In this document: piece after piece, positions 17,464-25,845 of the stretch
Position numbering within the stretch: position 1 is the first letter of the stretch
Layout of the letters: the number at the start of each line of letters is the position of its first letter
Assembly: GCA_964549945.1 (NCBI GenBank)
Contig: CAZJXD010000037.1
Location: forward strand, 1-38,971
DNA from: B25-G16 sp964549945
GTDB lineage: Bacteria; Desulfobacterota; DSM-4660; Desulfatiglandales; B25-G16
Length of the DNA: 38,971 bases
Reading direction: 5' to 3'
Made by a program: the position numbers and the translations under genes
The notes under the pieces: generated by a model
What the model saw: only the letters and a program-made list of their open reading frames with translations
Databases searched by the model: none
What the model was told of the DNA's origin: nothing

Positions 17464-17936
17464 TGCTTGTCCTTGGGGTCGATCCCGGCTCTCTAAGCAC
17501 AGGTTACGGCCTGGTTCAAAAGGCACACGATAGGCTGATCTATGTGGGGGGAGGAAAGATCTCGCCTCCTTCCTCGTTGCCCTTCAGTGAGAGGATCCAT
17601 CACATCTTTGAGTGCCTCGTTGAAATCATCGATACATTTCAGCCTGAGGAAATGTCCATCGAGGATATCTTCTTTGCCAAAAACGTGAAGAGCGCTCTCA
17701 AGATCGGCCACGCAAGGGGAGCCATTCTGGTGGCAGCTACCCAATGTGGCCTCAAGGTTTTCGAGTATACTCCTCTCCAGATTAAGCAAGCGGTTGTTGG
17801 CTACGGAAGGGCAACAAAGGAACAGGTAAGGTCTATGGTCAGGCTCCTCCTTCAGCTCGACATTTCGCTGTCCTTCGATGCCTCTGACGCGCTGGCCATT
17901 GCCATATGCCACCACAACTGGGTCAGGATTGAGTAG
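17463..17936 (+). CDS. ruvC: Holliday junction endonuclease RuvC
   Basis: The 157-residue resolvase that cuts Holliday junctions in concert with RuvAB. The four acidic residues are present: Asp7 in LGVDPGS, Glu67 in MSIEDIFF, and Asp139 and Asp142 in SFDASDALAIAICH. The FFAKNVKSALKIGHARG segment contains the conserved DNA-contacting aromatic and basic residues. It is translationally coupled to yebC by a one-base overlap and followed by ruvA after 12 bases. Confidence 0.97.
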   Translation: MLVLGVDPGSLSTGYGLVQKAHDRLIYVGGGKISPPSSLPFSERIHHIFECLVEIIDTFQPEEMSIEDIFFAKNVKSALKIGHARGAILVAATQCGLKVFEYTPLQIKQAVVGYGRATKEQVRSMVRLLLQLDISLSFDASDALAIAICHHNWVRIE

Positions 17937-17948
17937 GCGGATAGGGGA

Positions 17949-18554
17949 ATGATAGCATATCTGAGCGGGACGCTGTTCAGCAAGAATCCTCAATCACTGG
18001 TAGTCGATATAAACGGGGTCGGCTATCAGATCTTCATTCCTTTATCCACGTTCTACCAACTCCCCGATGAAATGGAGAAGGTGAGCCTGCATGTGTATAC
18101 CCATGTGCGGGAGGACACGCTTCAGCTGTTCGGCTTTCAAACGACGATGGAGAAGGAGATCTTTTTGCTCTTGATTTCCGTATCCGGTATTGGCCCAAAG
18201 GTTGCGCTGAACATACTCTCCGGAATGGGGTTTGAGGAGCTCCTCAGCGCCATCGTGAGGGCAGACTCCGAGAAGATCTCGAGCATTCCGGGCGTGGGCA
18301 AGAAGACATCCCAGAGGATAATCCTGGAGTTGAAGGAGAAGGCATCCAAGCTCGCCGGAGGAATCGAGGTAGCGCTTGAGCAGAAGGTAGAGATAAGGGA
18401 TAAGGAAATCTACGAGGATGCCTTATCTGCCCTCATCAACCTCGGCTACCCAAGTAAGCCAGCAAAAAGGGCCATCGAGGTCGCCCTTCGCAAGGATCAG
18501 GAGATGAATATTGAGACGTTGCTCAAGGAGGCCCTGCGAAACCTGGCGCAATGA
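17949..18554 (+). CDS. ruvA: Holliday junction DNA helicase subunit RuvA
   Basis: The 201-residue four-way-junction-binding subunit. Domain I (residues 1-63) starts MIAYLSGTL and has VVDINGVGYQIFIP. The helix-hairpin-helix repeats follow in SGIGPKVALNILSG (about 78-91) and IPGVGKKTSQRIILELK (about 113-129). The C-terminal domain III (about 152-200; DALSALINLGY) contacts RuvB. Ribosome binding site AGGGGA precedes the ATG. It is part of the ruv operon. Confidence 0.97.
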   Translation: MIAYLSGTLFSKNPQSLVVDINGVGYQIFIPLSTFYQLPDEMEKVSLHVYTHVREDTLQLFGFQTTMEKEIFLLLISVSGIGPKVALNILSGMGFEELLSAIVRADSEKISSIPGVGKKTSQRIILELKEKASKLAGGIEVALEQKVEIRDKEIYEDALSALINLGYPSKPAKRAIEVALRKDQEMNIETLLKEALRNLAQ

Positions 18555-18646
18555 GATCCAAGGGGGCGCGACCAGTTCGTTGAAAAGAGGGAAAAGATCT
18601 ATTAATGTAGCTGCACTATACGAATGACCATGGGTAAATAACGACT

Positions 18647-19675
18647 ATGGAAGAAAGGATCACAGACCCAAAGCCCAAGGTGGATGACGGTTCTCTGGAG
18701 GCCAGTCTCAGGCCATCGAGTTTGGATGAGTTTATCGGGCAAGAGGATATCAAGAGAAACCTCAGGATCTTTATAGATGCCGCGAAGGGACGCTCAGAGG
18801 CCTTAGACCACGTCCTGTTTCACGGGAGCCCGGGCCTTGGAAAGACGACCCTCGCCCATATAATCGCGAATGAGCTCGGTGTCCATGTAAAAACAACCTC
18901 GGGGCCTGTGCTGGAGCGTGCAGGCGATCTCGCAGCCATCCTCACCTCGCTGGAGCCCAAGGACGTCCTTTTTATCGATGAGATACACAGGTTGAACCAC
19001 GTGGTAGAGGAGATACTCTACCCCGCACTTGAGGATTTCAAGCTCGATATTATTATCGGCCAAGGCCCGTCAGCAAAGACCGTCAGGCTCTCCGTTCCCC
19101 CCTTCACCCTAATCGGCGCCACCACGAGAACGGGCCTGCTCACCCCTCCCCTTCGGGACAGGTTTGGGGTGATTCTGCGCATGGATTTCTATAAGCCCGA
19201 GGAACTCAGGGAAATCGTGTCTCGTTCCGCACTGTACCTCCGCACCGAGCTCGATAGCGAGGGTGCTCTCGAGATAGCAAAGAGATCCAGGGGGACTCCA
19301 AGGGTCGCGAATAGGCTGCTGAAGCGGGTGAGGGATTATGCCCAGATCGAGGCCGAAGGGGTGATCACGCGTTCCGTTGCGGCGAAGGCACTGAATATAC
19401 TCGAGGTGGATGACAAGGGCCTGGACAAGATGGATCGTCAGATCATGCTCACGATTATCGAGAAGTTCGACGGAGGGCCCATAGGGGTAGATTCGCTATC
19501 CGCTGCCCTGTGCGAGGAAAAGGATACTTTGGAAGAGGTATACGAGCCATTCCTTATTCAAAGCGGCTATATTCACCGAACACCAAAGGGGAGAGTGGCG
19601 ACCGACCTCGCCTACAGGCATTTCGGTTTTACGGGTAAGGACAAGGACCACCTCAAACAAAAAAGATTATTTTGA
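18647..19675 (+). CDS. ruvB: Holliday junction branch-migration ATPase RuvB
   Basis: The 342-residue AAA+ motor of branch migration. Walker A is GSPGLGKTT (residues 60-68), Walker B is LFIDEIH (108-114), sensor 1 is GATTRTG and the arginine-finger region is LLTPPLRDRFG. The C-terminal winged helix ends GYIHRTPKGRVATDLAYRHF. The gap to ruvA is 92 bases and the ribosome binding site is weak. The product forms hexamers on RuvA-bound junctions. The following 216 bases before trkA contain no terminator that I can support. Confidence 0.98.
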   Translation: MEERITDPKPKVDDGSLEASLRPSSLDEFIGQEDIKRNLRIFIDAAKGRSEALDHVLFHGSPGLGKTTLAHIIANELGVHVKTTSGPVLERAGDLAAILTSLEPKDVLFIDEIHRLNHVVEEILYPALEDFKLDIIIGQGPSAKTVRLSVPPFTLIGATTRTGLLTPPLRDRFGVILRMDFYKPEELREIVSRSALYLRTELDSEGALEIAKRSRGTPRVANRLLKRVRDYAQIEAEGVITRSVAAKALNILEVDDKGLDKMDRQIMLTIIEKFDGGPIGVDSLSAALCEEKDTLEEVYEPFLIQSGYIHRTPKGRVATDLAYRHFGFTGKDKDHLKQKRLF

Positions 19676-19891
19676 TCACTCACCCCTCTTATGCTCCCCC
19701 TTTTTATGCTCTAAAACGAACAGGGATCTACCTTTCTCGTCACTATAGCCCTGATATTTGAACGGATCTTCCCGAGAGACGCACCCCTATTATATATTGA
19801 CTTTTCCTCACGGCTCTTTTACAAATCACCATAGCCTTCCGGGTTCAAATCGGGTGGGCCTATCAGGGTTTATAGAAAAGGTAGGGGCTAG

Positions 19892-21250
19892 ATGAAGATT
19901 ATCATCATTGGCGCCGGAGACGTGGGGTTTAATATCGCCCAGAGGCTCTCTGAGGAGAATCACGACGTGGTGGTAATCGAAAAGGATCCGGTGAAGATAC
20001 GGCAGATTCAAAATGCCATCGATGTCCAGGCACTTGAGGGATCCGGCACCAATCCATCGATCTTGAAGGAGGCCGGCATCAAGGGAAGCGACCTCATCGT
20101 AGCAGCCACCGACAACGATGAGGCGAACCTGATCGCCTGTTTCTACGCACAGCATCTCACCGATTTTATCACCAAGATAGCCCGCGTGAAAAATCCGGAT
20201 TACATGAAGCACAGGGAGATCTTCAGCCAGGATTTCCTCCACATCGATCTTCTCATCAATCCTCAGTCCGAGATGGTCGCCTCGATGCTCAAGTTCACCG
20301 AGGTTCCCGTTGCCTCCGAGGTTATCGACTTCGTCGAGGGGAAAGTAAAGCTCATCGGAATCACCATAAAGGAGGATTCCCCGCTCGTGGGACGAAGGCT
20401 CTCTTCCTTTAGTGAATATGAGCACTCGATCCTCGTGGGCGTTATTATAAGGGGCGAGAAGGTCATTGTGCCGAAGGGCGAGGATGTGATTCAACCAAAC
20501 GACCTGATATACCTGGTCACTCGAAGAGAGGATATCCCGAACATCTTTCAGCTTATGCACCTCAGGGAGGAGGGATTGAGTCGGGTAATGATCGTGGGCG
20601 GCGGTGAAACCGGTCTAGCCCTCGCCGAATCGCTCGATTCCACCACTATCAATACCAAGATAATTGAAAAGGACGGCCAGAGATGCCTTGAGCTGGCGGA
20701 GAGGCTCGAAAAGGTGGTCGTGCTGAGCGGTGATGGAACGGATCGGGACTTTCTCATCGAGGAGAACGTGGCCGATGTGGATATCATGGTGGTGCTCACT
20801 GGAGATGAGGAAAACAATGTGCTTATCTCCCTGCTTGGCAAGGCGCTCGGGGCGAAGAAGACGGTCACCAAGATAGGGAAATTGAGCTATATCCCGCTCG
20901 TCTCCACGATCGGTATCGATACGGTGGTGAGCCCGCGACTCTCAGCAATCAGGGCCATACTTCAGTTCATCAGGAAGGGGAAGGTGGTGAGCGTGGCGCC
21001 GCTCAAGGGAGAGGGAGCGGAAGTGATCGAGTTCGAGGCCCTGGAGACATCCGACATCGTCAATACCCCCTTATCGGAGGTGAAGTTCCCGAAAGAGGCT
21101 ATTGTGGGAGCCATTGTGAGAGATAAGGAGATTATCATCCCGAGGGGGTACAACATGATCAAGCCCCACGATCATCTGATAATATTCGCCCTTAAGGACG
21201 CGATACCGAAGATCGAAAAACTATTCACCGTTAAACTGGAATACTTTTAA
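19892..21250 (+). CDS. trkA: Trk potassium uptake regulatory subunit TrkA
   Basis: A 452-residue cytoplasmic gating protein made of two tandem RCK units. Each has a Rossmann nucleotide-binding loop (GAGDVGFNIA at about residues 7-16 and GGGETGLALAE at about 235-245) followed by a TrkA-C domain (LVGRRLSSFSEYEHSILVG and the C-terminal VGAIVRDKEIIIPRG). The acidic ribose-binding residues lie in VVVIEKDP and KIIEKDG. It controls the TrkH channel encoded next, whose ATG overlaps this stop (TAATG). The leader was checked for a c-di-AMP riboswitch and none was recognised. Confidence 0.96.
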   Translation: MKIIIIGAGDVGFNIAQRLSEENHDVVVIEKDPVKIRQIQNAIDVQALEGSGTNPSILKEAGIKGSDLIVAATDNDEANLIACFYAQHLTDFITKIARVKNPDYMKHREIFSQDFLHIDLLINPQSEMVASMLKFTEVPVASEVIDFVEGKVKLIGITIKEDSPLVGRRLSSFSEYEHSILVGVIIRGEKVIVPKGEDVIQPNDLIYLVTRREDIPNIFQLMHLREEGLSRVMIVGGGETGLALAESLDSTTINTKIIEKDGQRCLELAERLEKVVVLSGDGTDRDFLIEENVADVDIMVVLTGDEENNVLISLLGKALGAKKTVTKIGKLSYIPLVSTIGIDTVVSPRLSAIRAILQFIRKGKVVSVAPLKGEGAEVIEFEALETSDIVNTPLSEVKFPKEAIVGAIVRDKEIIIPRGYNMIKPHDHLIIFALKDAIPKIEKLFTVKLEYF

Positions 21251-22698
21251 TGCGCTTTAGGGAGATCTTCCGGCTGATCGGAATCCTCAATTTCTTCCTT
21301 GGCCTTTCCATGCTGGCCCCCCTCTGCGTGTCCCTCATTTATTCCGATGGAAGCTTTCCGGCCCTCCTTTATTCTATTCTTATCACCTCGGGAAGCGGCC
21401 TCATCGTCTTCCTCCTCACCAGGACGAGCGAGTCCTCCTCCCTCAGTCAAAGGGAAGGCATGGCAGTTGTCACCCTTGGCTGGGTCAGCGCCGGCTTCTT
21501 CGGTGCCCTGCCCTTCCTGTTTTCGGCCTCAATCGACTCCATCACCAACGCCTATTTTGAATCCATATCCGGCTTCACCACTACCGGGGCCTCAATCTTG
21601 AGCGACATCGAGGCCCTCCCCAAGGGGGTGCTGTTCTGGAGGAGCCTCACCCAGTGGATGGGCGGGATGGGCATTATCGTGCTCTCCATTGCGATCCTCC
21701 CCTTTCTCGGCGTGGGAGGCATGCAGCTCTACAAGGCCGAGATCCCGTCCCCGGTGGTGGACAAGCTGCAACCTCGCATCTCGGAGACGGCCAAGACCCT
21801 CTGGAAGGTGTACCTCTTCATCACACTTCTCGAGATAGGGCTCTTATTTCTTGGTGGGATGTCGCTTTTCGATTCCATATGCCATGCCTTCTGCACCATG
21901 CCCACAGGGGGATTCAGCACGCAGAACGGAAGCATCGCCCAGTATAAGTGTGCCTATTTCGAGGGCGTAATTACCATATTCATGATCCTGGCCGGGATCA
22001 ACTTCGCGCTCCACTTCAAGTTCCTTAAAGGTGAGTTTAGGATCTTTGGCAGGGATCCCGAGTGTCGGGTATTCCTGTCCATTCTGGCCATTCTTGTCCT
22101 GCTAGTAATGGTGAACACATACGGGACAGTATACCCCTCCATCATCGGAGCATTCAGGAACGCTGCGTTTCAGGTGAGCTCTATAATCACCACTACTGGA
22201 TTTGTCACCACAAACTATGAACAGTGGCCCGCGTTCTCCCAGATTATCCTGCTGCTGTGCATGTTCCTCGGGGCCATGGCGGGGTCCACCGGCGGGGCGA
22301 TCAAGATCATGAGGATAGTATTACTGGTAAAGCATGGATACCGGGAGATCTTCAACTTGATTCATCCCCATGCGGTACGTTCCATAAAGCTCGGCAGAAA
22401 ACCGGTACCACCCGAGGTCTTAAACAGCGTCTGGGGCTTCTTTATCCTCTACCTCGGCCTTTGTATCGTTGCCGTGATATGTATGTCAGCGCTCGGCCTC
22501 GATACCATGACGTCCTTTGCATCGGTGGCCGCCACTATAGGAAATGTGGGCCCTGGATTCGGGCTGGTGGGGCCGCTCGACAACTACCTGTCCATTCCCC
22601 ATGCAGGTAAATGGGTGTTGATCTTTTGTATGATTCTCGGCCGCCTCGAGATATACACCGTGATCATCCTGCTCGCCCCCGCATACTGGAGAAAATAA
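21250..22698 (+). CDS. trkH: Trk potassium channel subunit TrkH
   Basis: A 482-residue inner-membrane protein of the TrkH/KtrB superfamily. Its four pore loops carry the selectivity-filter glycines: SGFTTTGAS, CTMPTGGFSTQNGS, ITTTGFVTTNYEQWP and ATIGNVGPGFG. About ten membrane helices are present, starting IFRLIGILNFFLGLSMLAPL. It forms the K+ permeation path gated by TrkA, encoded immediately upstream with a one-base overlap. The C terminus GRLEIYTVIILLAPAYWRK is typical. Confidence 0.96.
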   Translation: MRFREIFRLIGILNFFLGLSMLAPLCVSLIYSDGSFPALLYSILITSGSGLIVFLLTRTSESSSLSQREGMAVVTLGWVSAGFFGALPFLFSASIDSITNAYFESISGFTTTGASILSDIEALPKGVLFWRSLTQWMGGMGIIVLSIAILPFLGVGGMQLYKAEIPSPVVDKLQPRISETAKTLWKVYLFITLLEIGLLFLGGMSLFDSICHAFCTMPTGGFSTQNGSIAQYKCAYFEGVITIFMILAGINFALHFKFLKGEFRIFGRDPECRVFLSILAILVLLVMVNTYGTVYPSIIGAFRNAAFQVSSIITTTGFVTTNYEQWPAFSQIILLLCMFLGAMAGSTGGAIKIMRIVLLVKHGYREIFNLIHPHAVRSIKLGRKPVPPEVLNSVWGFFILYLGLCIVAVICMSALGLDTMTSFASVAATIGNVGPGFGLVGPLDNYLSIPHAGKWVLIFCMILGRLEIYTVIILLAPAYWRK

Positions 22699-22826
22699 CG
22701 GTCTCCTCCCTCCTGTCATCCCTTTTCCCGTAAAAGTACTTGTGCCCCTCTAGGGCTGTGTGTATCATGCGCCTATTTCTGGCTCGAGCTGCGCGAAAGG
22801 GGGCCCTGGATGGACAGGGAGACAAC

Positions 22827-24104
22827 ATGAAAGAAGGATTGAAGTCACAGAAGGCTGCATCCGCCACCGACGATGCCACTGTCCGCCGCGTATCCCTCCT
22901 CGTAGGGTTCGGCCATGGAATCACCCACCTCTACCAGATGGTGCTGCCGCCACTATACCCCATACTCAGGCAAGAACTGGCCCTGTCCTATACCCAGTTG
23001 GGAATGGTGACCACGGGCATGGCGATCTCCTTCGCAGCCTCCCAGATCATAGCGGGACCGCTGTCTGACCGTATCGGGCGCAAGTACCTGCTCATGGCCG
23101 GGCATTTCCTCTTTGCAGCAGCCATCGCCGCGTGCGGGCTGGTGAGCACGTTCTGGCCACTGCTGTTCTTGCAGCTCCTGGGAGGGATTGGCGGCAGCGT
23201 ATTTCACCCGGTGGGGGTCGCACTCCTCACCGACGTGGTCCCCGTTGATAAGCGGGGCAAGGCCATGGGGATTCACGGTGCTGGCGCGATGTTCGGCACC
23301 GCCCTTGCCCCTGTCACCATGGTATACCTTACGGTTCTGTTCAACTGGCGCTTCGCCATGATTGTTGCGGGATTACTGGGGATCGTATCCCTGCCCCTGC
23401 TCGCAGCCTACCTGGTGGAGCCTTCCAGGGCGGTAAAGGCGGAGCCCGGAGGATCGGAAGCCGGAGGGGATAGGGCCTATCCCTTTGCCACCCTTGCCCT
23501 GCTGATACTCCTGATGATCTGGACTACACGCGCCGTTGCGAACCGGGCCTACCAGGCCTTTCTGCCCACCTTCCTGGTAAGCCGCTACGACTTGGGCCTT
23601 GAGCTGAGCGGCGTGTTCGCCACGATCTACTGGATCTTCGCGGCCTTTGCCATGATGCTGGGCGGATATCTCGCCGATCGATACCATCGCTACCTGCTGC
23701 TTTGGATCACCAGCATCATGGCAATGATCTCACTGGCGGTCATGCTCGTTGCCACCCCCGACATTGGCAACATCATCTACCTCAATCTATTCCTCTTAGG
23801 CATGTTCACCTTCATGGGAGCGCCGGCATTCTTTTCCATCTATTCCGAGGGAATGAGCAAGGCACGCAGCGGTGCTTTTTATTCCCTGGGCTTTACCGTG
23901 GCCTTTGGCATCTCCTCCGTGGTTCCAGGGGCCATGGGCTGGATCACCGATCGGTTTAACGCCGCTGTTTCATTCTATCCCGCACTGGCATTGCTGGCGA
24001 TAACGGTGGCCATCATACCGGTGCTATGGAGGATGCGCGCGCCACTAGGGTATCAAGGGGATGTGCCTCGTGGTATCGAGAAGTATGAATCTGATCCAGT
24101 GTGA
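22827..24104 (+). CDS. Major facilitator superfamily transporter
   Basis: A 425-residue protein with 12 predicted membrane helices. The loop 2-3 motif is GPLSDRIGRKYLL and the second half has the matching GGYLADRYHRYLL. The N-terminal helix region HGITHLYQMVLPPLYPILRQ resembles fosmidomycin-resistance (Fsr)-like MFS members. The ATG was chosen because AGGGAG lies just upstream and helix 1 follows after a normal N-terminal tail; the frame is open 87 bases further up but lacks a good start. The cargo is unknown. It converges on the CCG-domain gene; the 140 bases between them hold no clear terminator. Confidence 0.88.
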   Translation: MKEGLKSQKAASATDDATVRRVSLLVGFGHGITHLYQMVLPPLYPILRQELALSYTQLGMVTTGMAISFAASQIIAGPLSDRIGRKYLLMAGHFLFAAAIAACGLVSTFWPLLFLQLLGGIGGSVFHPVGVALLTDVVPVDKRGKAMGIHGAGAMFGTALAPVTMVYLTVLFNWRFAMIVAGLLGIVSLPLLAAYLVEPSRAVKAEPGGSEAGGDRAYPFATLALLILLMIWTTRAVANRAYQAFLPTFLVSRYDLGLELSGVFATIYWIFAAFAMMLGGYLADRYHRYLLLWITSIMAMISLAVMLVATPDIGNIIYLNLFLLGMFTFMGAPAFFSIYSEGMSKARSGAFYSLGFTVAFGISSVVPGAMGWITDRFNAAVSFYPALALLAITVAIIPVLWRMRAPLGYQGDVPRGIEKYESDPV

Positions 24105-24244
24105 TCCGATGTCTTGTCTAGAACCCACGTTCATCCTTGTGTGCGCTGTGGTGCTGATCTCGGGATGGATATACGGGATGTTCGGGTTCTACTATGCGAT
24201 CATGGGCGCTGTCCCGTTCAAGGCACGAGAGCTTGCCGGCCCCC

Positions 24245-24991
24245 TCACCGATCCTTGCCCCTGTAGGCCTCATCCAGCAGCTCCGCCACGTGCTGTACCC
24301 GGATATGGGCGATCCCATGCCGATGGAACCCCTCCCTGAGCTGGAGAATGCAGGGCGGGCAGGCATCGAGCACGAGCTCTGCCCCCGTGGCGCGGATCTG
24401 CCCGATCAGCCGGTCGTTGATGGTGCTCGACAGGTCGTGGTGGTCGAGAAGCGAGAAGAATCCCCCGAATCCACAGCACAGGTCCGGCCGCTCCATCTCC
24501 ACGAACTCAACACCCTTGATGGCCTGTATCAGCGTTCTCGGCTCCTCGGTAATTCCCAGCTCATAGTGAAGGTGGCATGGATCGTGGTAGGTTACCTTCT
24601 TCTGGATGCACCCCCTCGGGGGTATGAACTCCAGGTAGTTAACCACGAACTCGGTGAGCTCATGGATCTTGCCGGTAACCGAGAGGACCTTGTCGTAGAA
24701 CTCGCCTGTCTCCGCCCTGAACAGCCACGGGTACTCCTTGAAGACCATGGCGCAGGTCGGGCAGCTGGTGACAATGGCGTCGATCGGCTTCCTGGCGAAG
24801 GCCTCCACATTCCATCTCGCCGTCTTTCGTGCGCCGTTCATGTCCCCTGAGGCAAAGGCCGAGATGCCGCAGCACTTCTCCTTTCCTGCCGTAACCTCGA
24901 CGTTGTGCTCCCTTAGCACGCGTACGCTCGCGTGCCCCATCTCCGGATAGAACCGATTGATCAGGCATCCCCCATAGAACAGCACCTTCAC
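24245..24991 (-). CDS. CCG-domain (HdrB-like) subunit of a fumarate reductase-like complex
   Basis: A 248-residue protein with two cysteine-rich CCG domains, as in heterodisulfide reductase HdrB, SdhE and MfrE. The first has FYGGC, EKCCG and TSCPTCA; the second HDPCH, DLCCGFGG and DACPPC. Such domains hold noncubane [4Fe-4S] clusters or pass electrons to quinones or thiols. The start is a GTG because AGGAG sits seven bases upstream and it lies five bases past the end of the iron-sulfur gene; an ATG 45 bases further up would overlap that gene and lacks a ribosome binding site. It is the third gene of a flavoprotein/iron-sulfur/CCG operon, like type E succinate:quinone or thiol:fumarate reductases. 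Confidence 0.85.
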   Translation of the reverse strand: MKVLFYGGCLINRFYPEMGHASVRVLREHNVEVTAGKEKCCGISAFASGDMNGARKTARWNVEAFARKPIDAIVTSCPTCAMVFKEYPWLFRAETGEFYDKVLSVTGKIHELTEFVVNYLEFIPPRGCIQKKVTYHDPCHLHYELGITEEPRTLIQAIKGVEFVEMERPDLCCGFGGFFSLLDHHDLSSTINDRLIGQIRATGAELVLDACPPCILQLREGFHRHGIAHIRVQHVAELLDEAYRGKDR

Positions 24992-24995
24992 GATC

Positions 24996-25832
24996 TTACT
25001 CCTGTGTGTCTCTGAGCTGAAATTTCTCCTTTGCAAGCGCCGGAAATGACTCCCTGTCCCTTCTGAATAGCACCCCCCGCAGGGGATAGCCGATCCTCAC
25101 CAGGGTCCAGAGGATAGCAGGGTAATTGAGCAGCTGGATCGCGGCCTTCTTCACGAGCGACAGTCCCCGTTCCTCAACCAGTTTTTCCCTGGCACTGAGC
25201 ACCAGGCGGTCCACCCTCACCTCCAGGGGGCATACCCCCGTGCAGGTGCCGCAGACCACGCACTTGGACACGAACTCCGCGAGGGCATCGACCCTGGGCA
25301 GACCATCGCGTGCATCGAGGGCCACCCGGGCGATCTTGAGGTTGCTCGCGGGGTCGGTCCCCTGGTCGTAGAGGGGGCAGGAGATGGTGCAGATGTAGCA
25401 CTCGATACAGGTGGCAGCAGCGGCCTGGAGCTCGTAGACCTCAACGGGTATGGGCTCGGGTTGTCGTTCAAGGGCGCCACGTCTCATGAAGAAGGGCTTC
25501 GCTGGATTGACCCTCTCGTAGATCCAGCGCCGATCAACCACCAGGTCCTTGACCAGCGGCATCTCGGCGAGGGGCTCGATGAGCATCTCCCGCTCGACCT
25601 TGGTATTGCAGGCGAGCACCGCCCTGCCGTTCATCCTCACCGCACAGGTTCCGCACATCTGGTAGCCACACTCGCCCCGGAACGAGAGCGTGCGATCCTC
25701 CCGCTCCTGGATGTAGCTGAGGCTGTCCAGCACCGTGGTGGTGGGATCAAAGGGGATCTCGTAGCGATCATAGCGGGGCTTGCGGTCCTCCGTGGGATCG
25801 TAGCGAAACACCCTAAGGGTACCGGTTTCCAT
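24996..25832 (-). CDS. Iron-sulfur subunit, succinate dehydrogenase/fumarate reductase-like
   Basis: A 278-residue electron-transfer subunit. The [2Fe-2S] domain has Cys55, Cys60, Cys63 and Cys75 (CGYQMCGTC). The C-terminal domain has CIECYICTISCP (Cys142, 145, 148, 152) and CVVCGTCTGVCP (Cys191, 194, 197, 201). In classical SdhB/FrdB the second of these motifs lacks the Cys at the position of Cys194 and holds a [3Fe-4S] cluster; here it is a full CxxCxxCxxxCP, so a second [4Fe-4S] is predicted. AGGGGAGGAG precedes the ATG. It sits 13 bases after the flavoprotein gene and passes electrons between that subunit and the CCG subunit. Confidence 0.9.
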   Translation of the reverse strand: METGTLRVFRYDPTEDRKPRYDRYEIPFDPTTTVLDSLSYIQEREDRTLSFRGECGYQMCGTCAVRMNGRAVLACNTKVEREMLIEPLAEMPLVKDLVVDRRWIYERVNPAKPFFMRRGALERQPEPIPVEVYELQAAAATCIECYICTISCPLYDQGTDPASNLKIARVALDARDGLPRVDALAEFVSKCVVCGTCTGVCPLEVRVDRLVLSAREKLVEERGLSLVKKAAIQLLNYPAILWTLVRIGYPLRGVLFRRDRESFPALAKEKFQLRDTQE

Positions 25833-25845
25833 CTGCTCCTCCCCT

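Noticed and set aside
19840..19875. GGGTTCAAATCGGGT before trkA looks like a tRNA T-arm.
   Set aside because: The flanking bases do not form a proper T stem, and no acceptor, D or anticodon arm is present.
19676..19891. c-di-AMP (ydaO-type) riboswitch upstream of trkA.
   Set aside because: The potassium context invites it, but the conserved motifs of that class are not recognisable.
24109..24339. Plus-strand ORF with one membrane helix (FILVCAVVLISGWIYGMFGF) after the MFS gene.
   Set aside because: No ribosome binding site, its second half is the antisense of the CCG-domain gene with a Pro/Arg-rich shadow composition; at most the first ~45 codons could be a remnant.
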